Below, in pieces: positions 6,598-15,786 of a stretch of 17,368 bases of DNA. The notes below the pieces were generated by a model. The model saw only the letters and a program-made list of their open reading frames with translations, was not told the DNA's origin and ran no database searches. The stretch covers positions 1 through 17,368 of the forward strand of contig CAVVVS010000118.1 of NCBI GenBank assembly GCA_963751355.1, written 5' to 3'. The DNA comes from CAVVVS01 sp963751355 (lineage in GTDB: Bacteria; Bacteroidota; Ignavibacteria; Ignavibacteriales; Ignavibacteriaceae). The translations under genes were made by a program, and so were the position numbers. Within the stretch, counting starts at the first letter, position 1; each line of letters begins with the position of its first letter.

Positions 6598-6665
6598 GTA
6601 TTGTTGGCTTCGTTGTTTCATGCACGGATAGAAAAGATTATGTAAATTAATTGGAGGTTTATCAA

Positions 6666-9600
6666 TTGGATAAAACGAGAATTTCCTTTAGCAAAATCCC
6701 CTCTGTAATTGACTCTCCTGACTTATTAGATATTCAAACCGCAGCATTTGAGGATTTCATTCAGATGAATGTCCCCTCGGCGGAAAGAGAAAACAAAGGG
6801 CTACAGGCGGTATTCACTGCCAATTTCCCGATATTTGATAATAAAGAAAATTATAGACTAGATTTTATAGAATATTATATTGAAAAGCCGCGCTTTTCGG
6901 TTCAAGAATGCCTTGAAAGAGGATTGACACACTCAGCACCTTTAAAAGGTAAGTTGCGACTTTCAGCCAAAGATCCGGAAACAGAAGAATTCGTTAACAG
7001 CGTTGAACAGGAAGTATATTTAGGTAACCTTCCGTATATGACTGAAAAAGGAACCTTCGTAATTAATGGTGCGGAAAGAGTGGTCGTTTCACAACTTCAT
7101 CGTTCTCCGGGTGTTGCTTTTTCTCAAACGATACATCCGAACGGTACTCCAATCTATTCTGCAAGAATTATCCCTCTAAGAGGTTCATGGGTAGAATTTG
7201 CAACGGATATAAATTATGTAATGTATGTTTATATAGACAGAAGAAAGAAATTCCCGTCTACAACTCTGTTGCGTGCTTTAGATTATGCAACCGACGAGCA
7301 AATACTATCTTTATTTGATTTAGTTGAAGAAATTGAAGTTAAAAAAGTAAAGATTGAAGATTATATCGGCAGAACAATAGCGAGCGATGTTTTCGATATG
7401 TCCACCGGTGAAATATTCTTAACAAAAGATAGCATCCTAACCGAGGAGGATATCGAAAGATTAAAAGAAGCTGAAGTAGACAGATTAAAGTTGATAACTT
7501 CCGAAGTAGCTCCCGATATGGACTTAATTTTAAATACGCTTCGTAAGGATACTTCCAGTACTAAAGAAGAAGCTTTATTTGCAATTTATCGTCAGCTTCG
7601 TTCGGGTGAAGCTCCTGATGTCGATACTGCCCAAGCATTAATAGAAAAATTATTCTTTAATGATAAAAGATATGACCTGGGTGATGTAGGGCGCCACAGA
7701 ATGAACGATAAGTTGAAGTTAGGTATTCCCGAAACTACTACCGTCCTTACAATCGAAGATATAATTTCAATAATGAAATATATTATAAAGTTGAGGAATG
7801 GAAACGAAGCTATTGATGATATCGATCATCTTGGCAATAGAAGAGTCAGAACAGTAGGCGAACAATTAGGACAGCAATTTAATGTTGGTATGGCACGCAT
7901 GGCAAGGACTATCAAAGAGAGAATGAATATGCGTGACTCCGAGAATTTTACACCGCAAGATTTGGTAAATGCCAGAACTATCAGCAGTGTAATTAATGCA
8001 TTCTTTGGAACAAATCAGCTTTCGCAATTTATGGATCAGACAAATCCTCTTGCAGAAATGACACATAAAAGAAGAATGTCTGCACTAGGCCCCGGCGGTT
8101 TAACCAGAGAGAGAGCAGGATTTGAAGTTCGTGACGTACACTATACTCACTACGGTCGTTTGTGTCCGATTGAAACACCGGAAGGACCGAACATTGGACT
8201 TATTTCATCGCTTACTATTTTTGCAAGGGTTAATCGTTATGGATTTTTAGAAACTCCGTATCGAAAAGTAGAAAAAGGAAAAGCATCTTTGGATGTTGAA
8301 TATTTAACGGCTGAACAGGAAGATCATTTTACGATTGCACAAGCAAATGCTGTATTAGATGAACAAGGCAAATTTACCACCGAAAGAGTAAAATCAAGAA
8401 ACAGAGGTGAATTCCCCATTGTAGTTCCGGAGCATATTCAATACATGGACGTAGCGCCAGCGCAGCTTGTAAGTGCTGCCGCAGCGTTGATACCTTTCCT
8501 TGAGCACGATGATGCCAATAGAGCGCTGATGGGTTCAAACATGCAGCGTCAAGCGGTTCCTTTATTAAGGCCTGAAGCTCCTATAGTAGGTACCGGCATG
8601 GAGAGAAAAATTGCAGTAGATTCCAAAGCAATTATAGTTGCAGAAGACAATGGCGTTGTTGAATATGTTGATGCTAATAAAATTGTAGCAAAGTATGATA
8701 TTAATCCTAACAGTATTGAAGCTTTGACAGGATTTAGCGACGTCAAGAGAGTAACATACAAACTAATTAAATTTAGCGGCACGAACCAGGAGACCAGTAT
8801 AAATCAGCGACCTTTAGTAAAAGAAGGTCAAAAGGTTACTAAAGGTGATGTGCTCGCGGACGGCTGTGCAACTGACGGCGGCGAGTTGGCTCTCGGAAGA
8901 AACGTATTGGTGGCATTTATGCCCTGGAGAGGTTACAACTTTGAGGATGCTATTGTAATTAGTGAAAGAGTTGTCAGCGAAGATGTCTATACATCGATTC
9001 ATATTGAAGAATTTGAATTACAGGTTCGTGAAACTAAAAGAGGTGAAGAAGAGCTTACGCGTGAAATTCCAAATGTAAGCGAGGAAGCAGTTAAAAATTT
9101 AGATGAAAACGGTATAATTAGGGAAGGTGCGGAAGTCAAAGAAGGCGATATTCTTATCGGAAAAATTACTCCGAAAGGCGAAACTGATCCCACACCTGAA
9201 GAGAAATTGTTAAGAGCTATATTCGGCGATAAAGCCGGAGATGTAAAAGATGCTTCTTTGAAAGCACCTCCGGGATTAAAAGGTACCGTTATTAAGACAA
9301 GATTATTTAGCCGCAAGCGGAGAGATACCGATTCAAAGAAAATTGAAAAAAAAGAACTGGAAAATATAGAACATCAGCATTCGTTGAATTTGAAAGAGCA
9401 CTACGACAAACTGGTCGAAAAATTATCTAAGCTTACCGATGGTGAGACCACAACCGGTATTCGTGATCTCGACGGTACAGTAGTGCTGAGAAGCGGTACT
9501 GCCTTGAAAGATTCAACATTTTCAACGATGGATGATGTTACTAAGCTTGATTACACTTTGGACTGGTTCGAATCTAAAAAGAATAACCAGCACATTAAAA

Positions 9601-10424
9601 CGTTATACAGAAATTATTTCAATGTGCTTTCAGAACTTGAAGAAGATTTTAAGAGAGAAAAAGTTAAAATTACAAGCGGAGATGAATTACCGCCAGGAAT
9701 TGTGCAACTCGCAAAAGTTTATGTTGCAAAAAAACGCAAGCTCTCTGTGGGTGATAAGATGGCAGGACGCCACGGTAATAAAGGTGTTGTTGCTAAAATT
9801 GTTCCCACTGAAGATTTGCCGTTCTTGCCCGACGGTACCCAAGTAGATATAGTCTTGAATCCATTAGGAGTTCCCTCTCGTATGAACCTGGGACAGCTAT
9901 ACGAAACCGCTTTAGGATGGGCAGGTAAAGAACTGGGACTTAAATTTGCGACTCCTATTTTTGACGGTGCAAAAGTTGAAAATGTGGATGAGTGGCTTGA
10001 GAAAGCCGGAATTGAAAAAGGAAGTAAAACCGAATTATATGATGGAAGATCGGGTGAAAAATTTCATCAAAAAGTTACCTGCGGGTATATATATATGCTT
10101 AAGCTGGGACATCTTGTCGATGATAAAATTCATGCACGATCTATTGGGCCATATTCTCTGATTACACAACAGCCCTTAGGCGGCAAGGCTCAATTTGGCG
10201 GTCAAAGATTCGGTGAAATGGAAGTATGGGCTCTTGAGGGTTACGGTGCCTCACATATCCTCCAGGAAATCTTAACCGTAAAAAGTGATGATGTTGCAGG
10301 TAGAGCAAAAGTGTATGAAGCAATTGTTAAAGGTGAAAACTTACAGGAACCTAACATTCCTGAATCGTTCAACGTGTTGATTAAAGAGCTTCAAGGTTTG
10401 GGGCTGGATATAAAAATTAATTAA
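6666..10424 (+). CDS. rpoB: DNA-directed RNA polymerase subunit beta
   Basis: This is the second-largest catalytic subunit of RNA polymerase. I choose TTG at 6666 because GGAGG (6653-6657) stands 8 nt upstream; the frame extends to a TTG at 6651, but that overlaps the ribosome site itself. The resulting protein is about 1252 residues. The rifampicin region NQLSQFMDQTNPLAEMTHKR begins at N450. D457, H467 and S472, which match E. coli D516, H526 and S531, are the usual sensitive residues. The active-site motif GDKMAGRHGNKG is at 1029-1040, and the C-terminal block contains FGGQRFGEMEVWALEGYGA. It is shorter than the 1342-residue E. coli protein, so the larger E. coli insertions are probably lacking. 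rpoC follows after 62 nt. Confidence 0.97.
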   Translation: MDKTRISFSKIPSVIDSPDLLDIQTAAFEDFIQMNVPSAERENKGLQAVFTANFPIFDNKENYRLDFIEYYIEKPRFSVQECLERGLTHSAPLKGKLRLSAKDPETEEFVNSVEQEVYLGNLPYMTEKGTFVINGAERVVVSQLHRSPGVAFSQTIHPNGTPIYSARIIPLRGSWVEFATDINYVMYVYIDRRKKFPSTTLLRALDYATDEQILSLFDLVEEIEVKKVKIEDYIGRTIASDVFDMSTGEIFLTKDSILTEEDIERLKEAEVDRLKLITSEVAPDMDLILNTLRKDTSSTKEEALFAIYRQLRSGEAPDVDTAQALIEKLFFNDKRYDLGDVGRHRMNDKLKLGIPETTTVLTIEDIISIMKYIIKLRNGNEAIDDIDHLGNRRVRTVGEQLGQQFNVGMARMARTIKERMNMRDSENFTPQDLVNARTISSVINAFFGTNQLSQFMDQTNPLAEMTHKRRMSALGPGGLTRERAGFEVRDVHYTHYGRLCPIETPEGPNIGLISSLTIFARVNRYGFLETPYRKVEKGKASLDVEYLTAEQEDHFTIAQANAVLDEQGKFTTERVKSRNRGEFPIVVPEHIQYMDVAPAQLVSAAAALIPFLEHDDANRALMGSNMQRQAVPLLRPEAPIVGTGMERKIAVDSKAIIVAEDNGVVEYVDANKIVAKYDINPNSIEALTGFSDVKRVTYKLIKFSGTNQETSINQRPLVKEGQKVTKGDVLADGCATDGGELALGRNVLVAFMPWRGYNFEDAIVISERVVSEDVYTSIHIEEFELQVRETKRGEEELTREIPNVSEEAVKNLDENGIIREGAEVKEGDILIGKITPKGETDPTPEEKLLRAIFGDKAGDVKDASLKAPPGLKGTVIKTRLFSRKRRDTDSKKIEKKELENIEHQHSLNLKEHYDKLVEKLSKLTDGETTTGIRDLDGTVVLRSGTALKDSTFSTMDDVTKLDYTLDWFESKKNNQHIKTLYRNYFNVLSELEEDFKREKVKITSGDELPPGIVQLAKVYVAKKRKLSVGDKMAGRHGNKGVVAKIVPTEDLPFLPDGTQVDIVLNPLGVPSRMNLGQLYETALGWAGKELGLKFATPIFDGAKVENVDEWLEKAGIEKGSKTELYDGRSGEKFHQKVTCGYIYMLKLGHLVDDKIHARSIGPYSLITQQPLGGKAQFGGQRFGEMEVWALEGYGASHILQEILTVKSDDVAGRAKVYEAIVKGENLQEPNIPESFNVLIKELQGLGLDIKIN

Positions 10425-10438
10425 CACGATTGAAACAT

Positions 10439-10455
10439 GCCTGCAGCAGACAGGC
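10439..10455 (+). other. Small hairpin in the rpoB-rpoC gap
   Basis: GCCTG (10439-10443) and CAGGC (10451-10455) form a GC-rich 5-bp stem around the 7-nt loop CAGCAGA. It is not followed by a T-run (GAATTTTCA), so it is not a standard terminator. It might be an mRNA processing or stability element, or it may be chance. Confidence 0.3.
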
Positions 10456-10486
10456 GAATTTTCACTTAGAAATTAGGAGATTAAAA

Positions 10487-13400
10487 ATGCCTTATAGAGT
10501 TCAAGAAAATGCGATGCGTGATATCAATAATATCACCATAAGTTTAGCGAGTCCGGATGATATTTTATCAAGATCATACGGAGAAGTTACAAAACCGGAA
10601 ACTATAAATTATCGATCTTTTCGTCCTGAAAAAGACGGATTATTTTGTGAGAAAATATTCGGACCTACTCGTGATTGGGAATGCTTTTGCGGTAAATACA
10701 AACGGATTAGATATAAAGGTATTATATGCGATAGATGCGGTGTGGAAGTTACTCAAAAAAGTGTACGGCGTGAGAGGATGGGGCACATTGCACTCGCAGT
10801 GCCGGTAGTGCATATTTGGTTTTTCCGTGCCCAGCCATCTAAAATAGGGAATATCATAGGACTGAGCCTTAAGGAACTGGAAAAAGTAATTTATTATGAA
10901 TCTTATGTTGTTATAAATCCGGGTCCAACAGGTTTAAGCAGGCTTGATCTTATTTCAGAAGATCAATATTTCGAAGTCCTTAATTCTTTACCTTCCGGTA
11001 ATGAAAAACTTGATGCAAAAGATCCTAAAAAATTTGTTGCAAAAATAGGTGGCGAAGCGGTTAGGGAAATTCTTAAAAATACCAATGTAGAGGTATTATC
11101 AAAAGAATTAAGAGAACAGCTTAAAGTTGAAACTTCTCAACAGAAGAAAGCGGATCTATTAAAAAGATTAAGAGTTCTTGAAGCTTTTAAAGAACATGAG
11201 AATAAAGTTCCTAATAAGCCGGAGTGGATGGTGCTGGGATATATCCCTGTAATTCCGCCCGAACTACGACCTCTTGTTCCTCTTGAAGGAGGAAGGTTTG
11301 CAACTAGCGATTTAAATGACTTGTATCGACGTGTTATTATCAGAAATAATCGTTTAAAAAGACTTATCGATATTAAAGCTCCTGAAGTTATCCTCCGAAA
11401 CGAGAAGAGAATGCTTCAGGAAGCGGTTGATGCTCTTTTTGATAATTCACGCCGCGGAAGTGCGGTAAGAAGCGACAATAATAGACCGCTTAAATCTCTC
11501 AGTGATATGCTCAAAGGTAAACAAGGTAGATTTCGCCAAAACCTTTTAGGTAAACGTGTAGATTATTCAGGGCGATCCGTAATTGTTGTCGGTCCTGAGT
11601 TAAAACTCCATCAATGCGGTTTGCCGAAAGATATGGCGGTTGAACTTTTTAAACCTTTTATAATCAGAAAACTTATTGAGCGCGGTCATAATAAAACAGT
11701 TAAAAGTGCCAGGAAAGTGGTAGATAGGAAAGATCCTCTTATATGGGATATATTAGCTAAAATAATTGAAGGACATCCTATTCTCTTAAACCGTGCTCCT
11801 ACACTTCACAGATTAGGAATACAGGCTTTTCAACCAATTTTGATCGATGGACGGGCTATACAGCTTCATCCAATGGTATGTACGGCTTTCAATGCCGACT
11901 TTGATGGTGACCAGATGGCTGTTCACCTTCCGCTTTCTTTTGAAGCGCAGTTGGAGGCCGGATTATTAATGCTTAGCAGTCACAATATCCTTTCTCCTCA
12001 AAACGGTAGTCCTATTGTAGTGCCTACTCAGGATATAGTTTTGGGTTGTTATTACTTAACCAAGTACAGAGAAGGTGAAAAAGGTGAAGGGATGACCTTT
12101 GGTTCATCCGAAGAAGTTATTATTGCTTATAATAATAAAGTAGCGGGCTTGCATGCGAAAATTAAAGTTCGAATGGATGGAGAAATAGTTGAAACAACAA
12201 CCGGACGGATCATTTTCAATCAAATTGTTCCCAAAGAGATGGGATATTTTAACCAATTATTAATTAAGAAAACATTCGGCGGATTCATCGGTCAAATGTT
12301 TATGAAAATGGGTAATAAGGTTACAGCTAAATTCCTTGATGATTTGAAAGAACTTGGATTTAGATATTCTACTGCCGGGGGGTTGTCGGTTAGTTATGCT
12401 GATATGATTATCCCTGAGCAGAAAACTGAATTAATAACAAAAGCAAATAGTAAAGTAAGCTCAATTCTTAATGAACATGAACAAGGTGTCATTACTGATG
12501 CCGAACGATATAACAAAATTATTGATGTTTGGACACATACAACAAATGATGTTGCCCGTGCATTAATGGAAAAAATACGCGTACATAATCAAGGATTTAA
12601 TTCACTTCACATGATGGTTGACTCAGGTGCAAGAGGTTCCCAGGAGCAGGTTCGACAGCTTGCCGGTATGCGCGGTTTGATGATGAAACCGCAAAAATCA
12701 CTTTCCGGTCAGGCAGGTGAAATTATCGAGAATCCTATAGTTGCTAACTTCAAGGAAGGGTTGTCTGTACTTGAGTACTTCATTTCTACTCACGGCGCGC
12801 GTAAAGGTCTTGCGGATACAGCTTTAAAAACGGCGGATGCAGGATACCTTACAAGAAGATTAGTCGATGTTTCACAGGATGTTATAATTAGTGAAATTGA
12901 TTGCGGTACAATTTTAGGAATTGAAATTACCGCTTTAAAAGATGTAGAACAAGAAAGAGAGCCGTTAGGCGAAAGAATAACGGGACGCGTTGCTCAGGAA
13001 GATGTTTATGATCCGAGAACGGATGACCTGATAATTGCTGCCGGTGATTTAATCACTGAGGAGATAGCAGAAAAAATTGAAGATGCCAATATTGATTCTG
13101 TATATATTAGAACTGTTCTAACTTGTGAGTCAAAACGCGGTGTTTGTGCAAAATGTTATGGCAGAAATCTTACTAACGGAAAACTCGTTGAAGTTGGCGA
13201 AGCCGTTGGTATTGTTGCAGCACAATCAATCGGAGAGCCGGGAACCCAGCTTACTCTTAGAACCTTCCACCTTGGTGGTACTTCTTCCAGAATTGCAAGT
13301 CAATCTCAGGTTGAAGCTGCGGCTGATGGTATAGTAAAATTTGAAAGAATTACTTTTGTGGAGAAATCTGACTTTTTGGGATCCGTAAAAGTAGTTACAG

Positions 13401-14722
13401 GTCGTAGAGGAGTTATTGGAATATATGACGAAAATAATAGGCAAATTAAGAAGTATGATGTTCCCTATGGATCAGAAATTGTTGTAAACAATGGTCAATC
13501 TGTCAAAAAACGTACACCATTATATAATCATGATCCATATAATGCGGTAATCTTAACAGATATACCAGGTAGTGTAAAATTTATCGACATGATTGAAAAT
13601 TCGACAATGCAGCAAGTTACGGATGAACAGACAGGTCACGTACAAAAAGTTGTAATTGAATCAAAAGATAAAACACTCACACCGAGTATTTCTATTGAAG
13701 CTGAAGATGGCACTAAAAAAACTTTTAATATTCCTACACGTGCTTATCTATCGGTTGATGAAGGTGAATCTGTATCCGCCGGAACCATTTTAGCCAAAAT
13801 ATCAAAACAAGCTACGAAAAGTAGAGATATTACTGGTGGTTTGCCGAGAGTCACAGAATTGTTCGAAGCCCGAAGTCCACAGGAAACAGCAATTGTTTCT
13901 GAGATTGAAGGTTCTGTTAAATTCGGTGCTCGCAAAAAAGGATCACGTGAAATTTTCGTTATTGCTCCGGATAAATCAGATGAGAAAAAATATAATGTGC
14001 CTTTAGGAAAGCATGTACTTGTTCAGGAAAATGATGAAATTCCTGCGGGTGAAAAAATAACGGACGGACCTATTAATCCGCACGATATATTGAAGATTAA
14101 AGGTACAAGTGCCGTTCAGGAATATCTTGTAAATGAAATTCAGGATGTATACCGTCTGCAGGGTGTTAAAATTAATGACAAGCACATAGAAGTTATTGTC
14201 CGTCAAATGCTGCAAAAAATAAAAATTGTTTCACCCGGAGATACCAAGTTCCTGGAAGAAGATGCTGTTGATAGAAACGAATTTATTGAGGAAAATAACA
14301 AAACCATGTCAATGCTGTTTGTCGAGGATAAGGGAGACTCAAAATATAAAGACGGTCAACTTATTGCAAAAAGTAAATTTAGAGAAGTAAACGCTGATCT
14401 GAAAAAGAAAAGTAGAAAGCAAATTGTTGCGAGAGATGCAGAACCTGCTACCTTTGAACATGTTCTCCTCGGGATAACACAAGCTGCTTTATCTACGGAA
14501 AGCTTTATCTCAGCCGCTTCATTCCAGGAAACAACCAAAGTTCTTGCTAATGCTGCTACAGAAGCTAAGATGGATAACTTGTTAGGCTTAAAAGAAAATG
14601 TAGTTATGGGGCATTTGATCCCCGCAGGAACAGGTTTGAAGAAATTCGGTAACTTGATTCTTAAAACGAAAGAACTCGAGGAAGAACAAACAGAAGAAGA
14701 ACAAAAAGTTCAAGTACAATAA
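10487..14722 (+). CDS. rpoC: DNA-directed RNA polymerase subunit beta'
   Basis: This is the largest RNA polymerase subunit and carries the catalytic magnesium site. ATG at 10487 is chosen because AGGAGA (10475-10480) precedes it by 6 nt and the protein then starts MPYRVQENAMRDIN; the frame is open upstream to 10430 without family similarity. The product is 1411 residues. The N-terminal zinc site uses C66, C68, C81 and C84. The catalytic motif NADFDGD is at 469-475. The second zinc site uses C806, C880, C887 and C890. The trigger loop GTQLTLRTFHLGG includes R925 and H928, with leucine where E. coli has M932. About 180 residues lie between the trigger loop and DITGGLPR (D1114), resembling the E. 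coli SI3 insertion. The tail is acidic and Gln/Glu-rich. A terminator begins 16 nt after the stop. Confidence 0.97.
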   Translation: MPYRVQENAMRDINNITISLASPDDILSRSYGEVTKPETINYRSFRPEKDGLFCEKIFGPTRDWECFCGKYKRIRYKGIICDRCGVEVTQKSVRRERMGHIALAVPVVHIWFFRAQPSKIGNIIGLSLKELEKVIYYESYVVINPGPTGLSRLDLISEDQYFEVLNSLPSGNEKLDAKDPKKFVAKIGGEAVREILKNTNVEVLSKELREQLKVETSQQKKADLLKRLRVLEAFKEHENKVPNKPEWMVLGYIPVIPPELRPLVPLEGGRFATSDLNDLYRRVIIRNNRLKRLIDIKAPEVILRNEKRMLQEAVDALFDNSRRGSAVRSDNNRPLKSLSDMLKGKQGRFRQNLLGKRVDYSGRSVIVVGPELKLHQCGLPKDMAVELFKPFIIRKLIERGHNKTVKSARKVVDRKDPLIWDILAKIIEGHPILLNRAPTLHRLGIQAFQPILIDGRAIQLHPMVCTAFNADFDGDQMAVHLPLSFEAQLEAGLLMLSSHNILSPQNGSPIVVPTQDIVLGCYYLTKYREGEKGEGMTFGSSEEVIIAYNNKVAGLHAKIKVRMDGEIVETTTGRIIFNQIVPKEMGYFNQLLIKKTFGGFIGQMFMKMGNKVTAKFLDDLKELGFRYSTAGGLSVSYADMIIPEQKTELITKANSKVSSILNEHEQGVITDAERYNKIIDVWTHTTNDVARALMEKIRVHNQGFNSLHMMVDSGARGSQEQVRQLAGMRGLMMKPQKSLSGQAGEIIENPIVANFKEGLSVLEYFISTHGARKGLADTALKTADAGYLTRRLVDVSQDVIISEIDCGTILGIEITALKDVEQEREPLGERITGRVAQEDVYDPRTDDLIIAAGDLITEEIAEKIEDANIDSVYIRTVLTCESKRGVCAKCYGRNLTNGKLVEVGEAVGIVAAQSIGEPGTQLTLRTFHLGGTSSRIASQSQVEAAADGIVKFERITFVEKSDFLGSVKVVTGRRGVIGIYDENNRQIKKYDVPYGSEIVVNNGQSVKKRTPLYNHDPYNAVILTDIPGSVKFIDMIENSTMQQVTDEQTGHVQKVVIESKDKTLTPSISIEAEDGTKKTFNIPTRAYLSVDEGESVSAGTILAKISKQATKSRDITGGLPRVTELFEARSPQETAIVSEIEGSVKFGARKKGSREIFVIAPDKSDEKKYNVPLGKHVLVQENDEIPAGEKITDGPINPHDILKIKGTSAVQEYLVNEIQDVYRLQGVKINDKHIEVIVRQMLQKIKIVSPGDTKFLEEDAVDRNEFIEENNKTMSMLFVEDKGDSKYKDGQLIAKSKFREVNADLKKKSRKQIVARDAEPATFEHVLLGITQAALSTESFISAASFQETTKVLANAATEAKMDNLLGLKENVVMGHLIPAGTGLKKFGNLILKTKELEEEQTEEEQKVQVQ

Positions 14723-14738
14723 TTTATTTTACAAAAAT

Positions 14739-14771
14739 ATCCGGTTCAATATTTGTGAGCCGGATTTTTTT
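14739..14771 (+). terminator. Rho-independent terminator after rpoC
   Basis: ATCCGGTTC (14739-14747) pairs with GAGCCGGAT (14757-14765), nine pairs with one T-G wobble, around a 9-nt loop. Seven T residues (14765-14771) follow. This is the clearest terminator in the window and marks the end of the secE-to-rpoC transcript; a strong promoter for rpsL starts 41 nt later. Confidence 0.88.
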
Positions 14772-14812
14772 GTCTAAATTCTTAGAATAATTAAAAATAT
14801 TTGCATGATTTC

Positions 14813-14841
14813 TTGACAAAATTTAGCTTAAAAGCTATATT
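14813..14841 (+). promoter_or_regulatory. Strong sigma-70 type promoter for rpsL-rpsG-fusA
   Basis: TTGACA (14813-14818) matches the -35 consensus in all six positions. TATATT (14836-14841) matches the -10 consensus in five of six, and the spacer is exactly 17 bases. The DNA just upstream is A/T-rich (AATTAAAAATATTTG), as in UP elements. Transcription would begin near 14848, giving a leader of about 40 nt before the GTG start of rpsL. Confidence 0.88.
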
Positions 14842-14887
14842 AGAAGTCTGAAATTTTTTTAGATTGACAATATTAGGAGTATGTTTA

Positions 14888-15265
14888 GTGCCCACGATAA
14901 ATCAATTGGTTAGAAAGGGACGGGTCCAAATTCTTGCAAAGAACAAAGCCCCGGCATTAGAAGCATGTCCTCAAAAAAGAGGAGTTTGTACCAGGGTTTA
15001 TACAACAACACCTAAAAAGCCGAATTCGGCATTGAGAAAGGTTGCGAGAGTTAGACTAACAAATAGTATGGAAGTGACTGCGTATATTCCCGGCGAAGGG
15101 CACAATTTACAAGAACACTCCATTGTCCTCATTAGAGGCGGCAGAGTTAAGGATTTACCGGGAGTTAGATACCATATTATACGCGGTACTTTAGATACTA
15201 GCGGCGTAGAAGAAAGAAAAAAGAGCAGGTCTAAATACGGTGCAAAAAAACCAAAGGCTAAATAA
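14888..15265 (+). CDS. rpsL: Small subunit ribosomal protein S12 (uS12)
   Basis: S12 sits at the decoding centre of the 30S subunit and influences accuracy and streptomycin response. I choose GTG at 14888 because AGGAGT (14875-14880) precedes it by 7 nt and the protein then starts MPTINQLVRKGRVQ, at the family's usual position; the frame is open back to a TTG at 14864. The product is 125 residues, close to the common 124. TTTPKKPNSALRK contains K43, and GGRVKDLPGVRYH contains K88 and D89, the normal streptomycin-sensitive residues and the aspartate methylthiolated in E. coli. rpsG starts 5 nt after the stop. Confidence 0.96.
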   Translation: MPTINQLVRKGRVQILAKNKAPALEACPQKRGVCTRVYTTTPKKPNSALRKVARVRLTNSMEVTAYIPGEGHNLQEHSIVLIRGGRVKDLPGVRYHIIRGTLDTSGVEERKKSRSKYGAKKPKAK

Positions 15266-15270
15266 GAATT

Positions 15271-15738
15271 ATGAGAAAGAGTAGAGCACAAAAAAATTTT
15301 TTAAAACCGGATCCGAAATTTAATGATATCTTGGTTGCCAGGTTTGTAAATACAATAATGTATGACGGTAAGAAATCGAAAGCTCGTGAAGTGGTGTACT
15401 CGGCATTCGATGTTATATCCGAAAGAACTAAAAAGAATGGTTTAGAAATTTTCAAAAAAGCAATTAGTAATACTCAGCCTCTCATAGAGGTAAGGAGTAG
15501 AAGAGTCGGCGGAGCAACTTATCAAGTTCCTACCGAGGTGAGACCGGAAAGAAGAACCGCGCTTGCAATGAGGTGGATTAAAACTTATGCCAGAACGAGG
15601 AATGATAAATCTATGGCTTTAAGACTTGCTGCAGAATTAATTGCCGCCTCCAACGGCGAAGGATCTGCTGTAAAGAAAAAAGAAGATACTCATAAAATGG
15701 CGGAAGCAAATAAAGCATTTGCTCATTTTAAGTGGTAA
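15271..15738 (+). CDS. rpsG: Small subunit ribosomal protein S7 (uS7)
   Basis: S7 starts assembly of the 30S head by binding the 3' major domain of 16S rRNA and, in E. coli, represses the str operon. The 155-residue product begins MRKSRAQKNFLKPDPKFND and carries the family motif block VRSRRVGGATYQVPTEVRPE and then RRTALAMRW (together about 74-102). The C-terminal part ends KMAEANKAFAHFKW, which fits the usual length of 155-156. It starts 5 nt after rpsL with no clear Shine-Dalgarno site, so translation is probably coupled to rpsL. Confidence 0.97.
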   Translation: MRKSRAQKNFLKPDPKFNDILVARFVNTIMYDGKKSKAREVVYSAFDVISERTKKNGLEIFKKAISNTQPLIEVRSRRVGGATYQVPTEVRPERRTALAMRWIKTYARTRNDKSMALRLAAELIAASNGEGSAVKKKEDTHKMAEANKAFAHFKW

Positions 15739-15753
15739 TTAGAAAGAGAATTG

Positions 15754-15783
15754 ATGAACAAAACAGGAATATGTAGAAAATAA
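15754..15783 (+). other. Possible nine-codon leader frame before fusA
   Basis: ATG at 15754 opens a nine-codon frame, MNKTGICRK, whose TAA (15781-15783) lies three bases before the fusA ATG at 15787. A GA-rich stretch (AGAAAGAGA) precedes it. The tight stop-start spacing would allow translational coupling to fusA, which lacks a good ribosome site of its own. A frame this short may be chance. Confidence 0.25.
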
Positions 15784-15786
15784 AGT

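Noticed and set aside
9532..10161. Two plus-strand frames of 104 and 71 codons inside rpoB
   Set aside because: They are out-of-frame shadows of strongly conserved RpoB sequence, with no ribosome site.
10430..10486. Upstream extension of the rpoC frame from an ATG at 10430
   Set aside because: The extra 19 residues lack RpoC similarity and include the small hairpin. A good AGGAGA site precedes the ATG at 10487.
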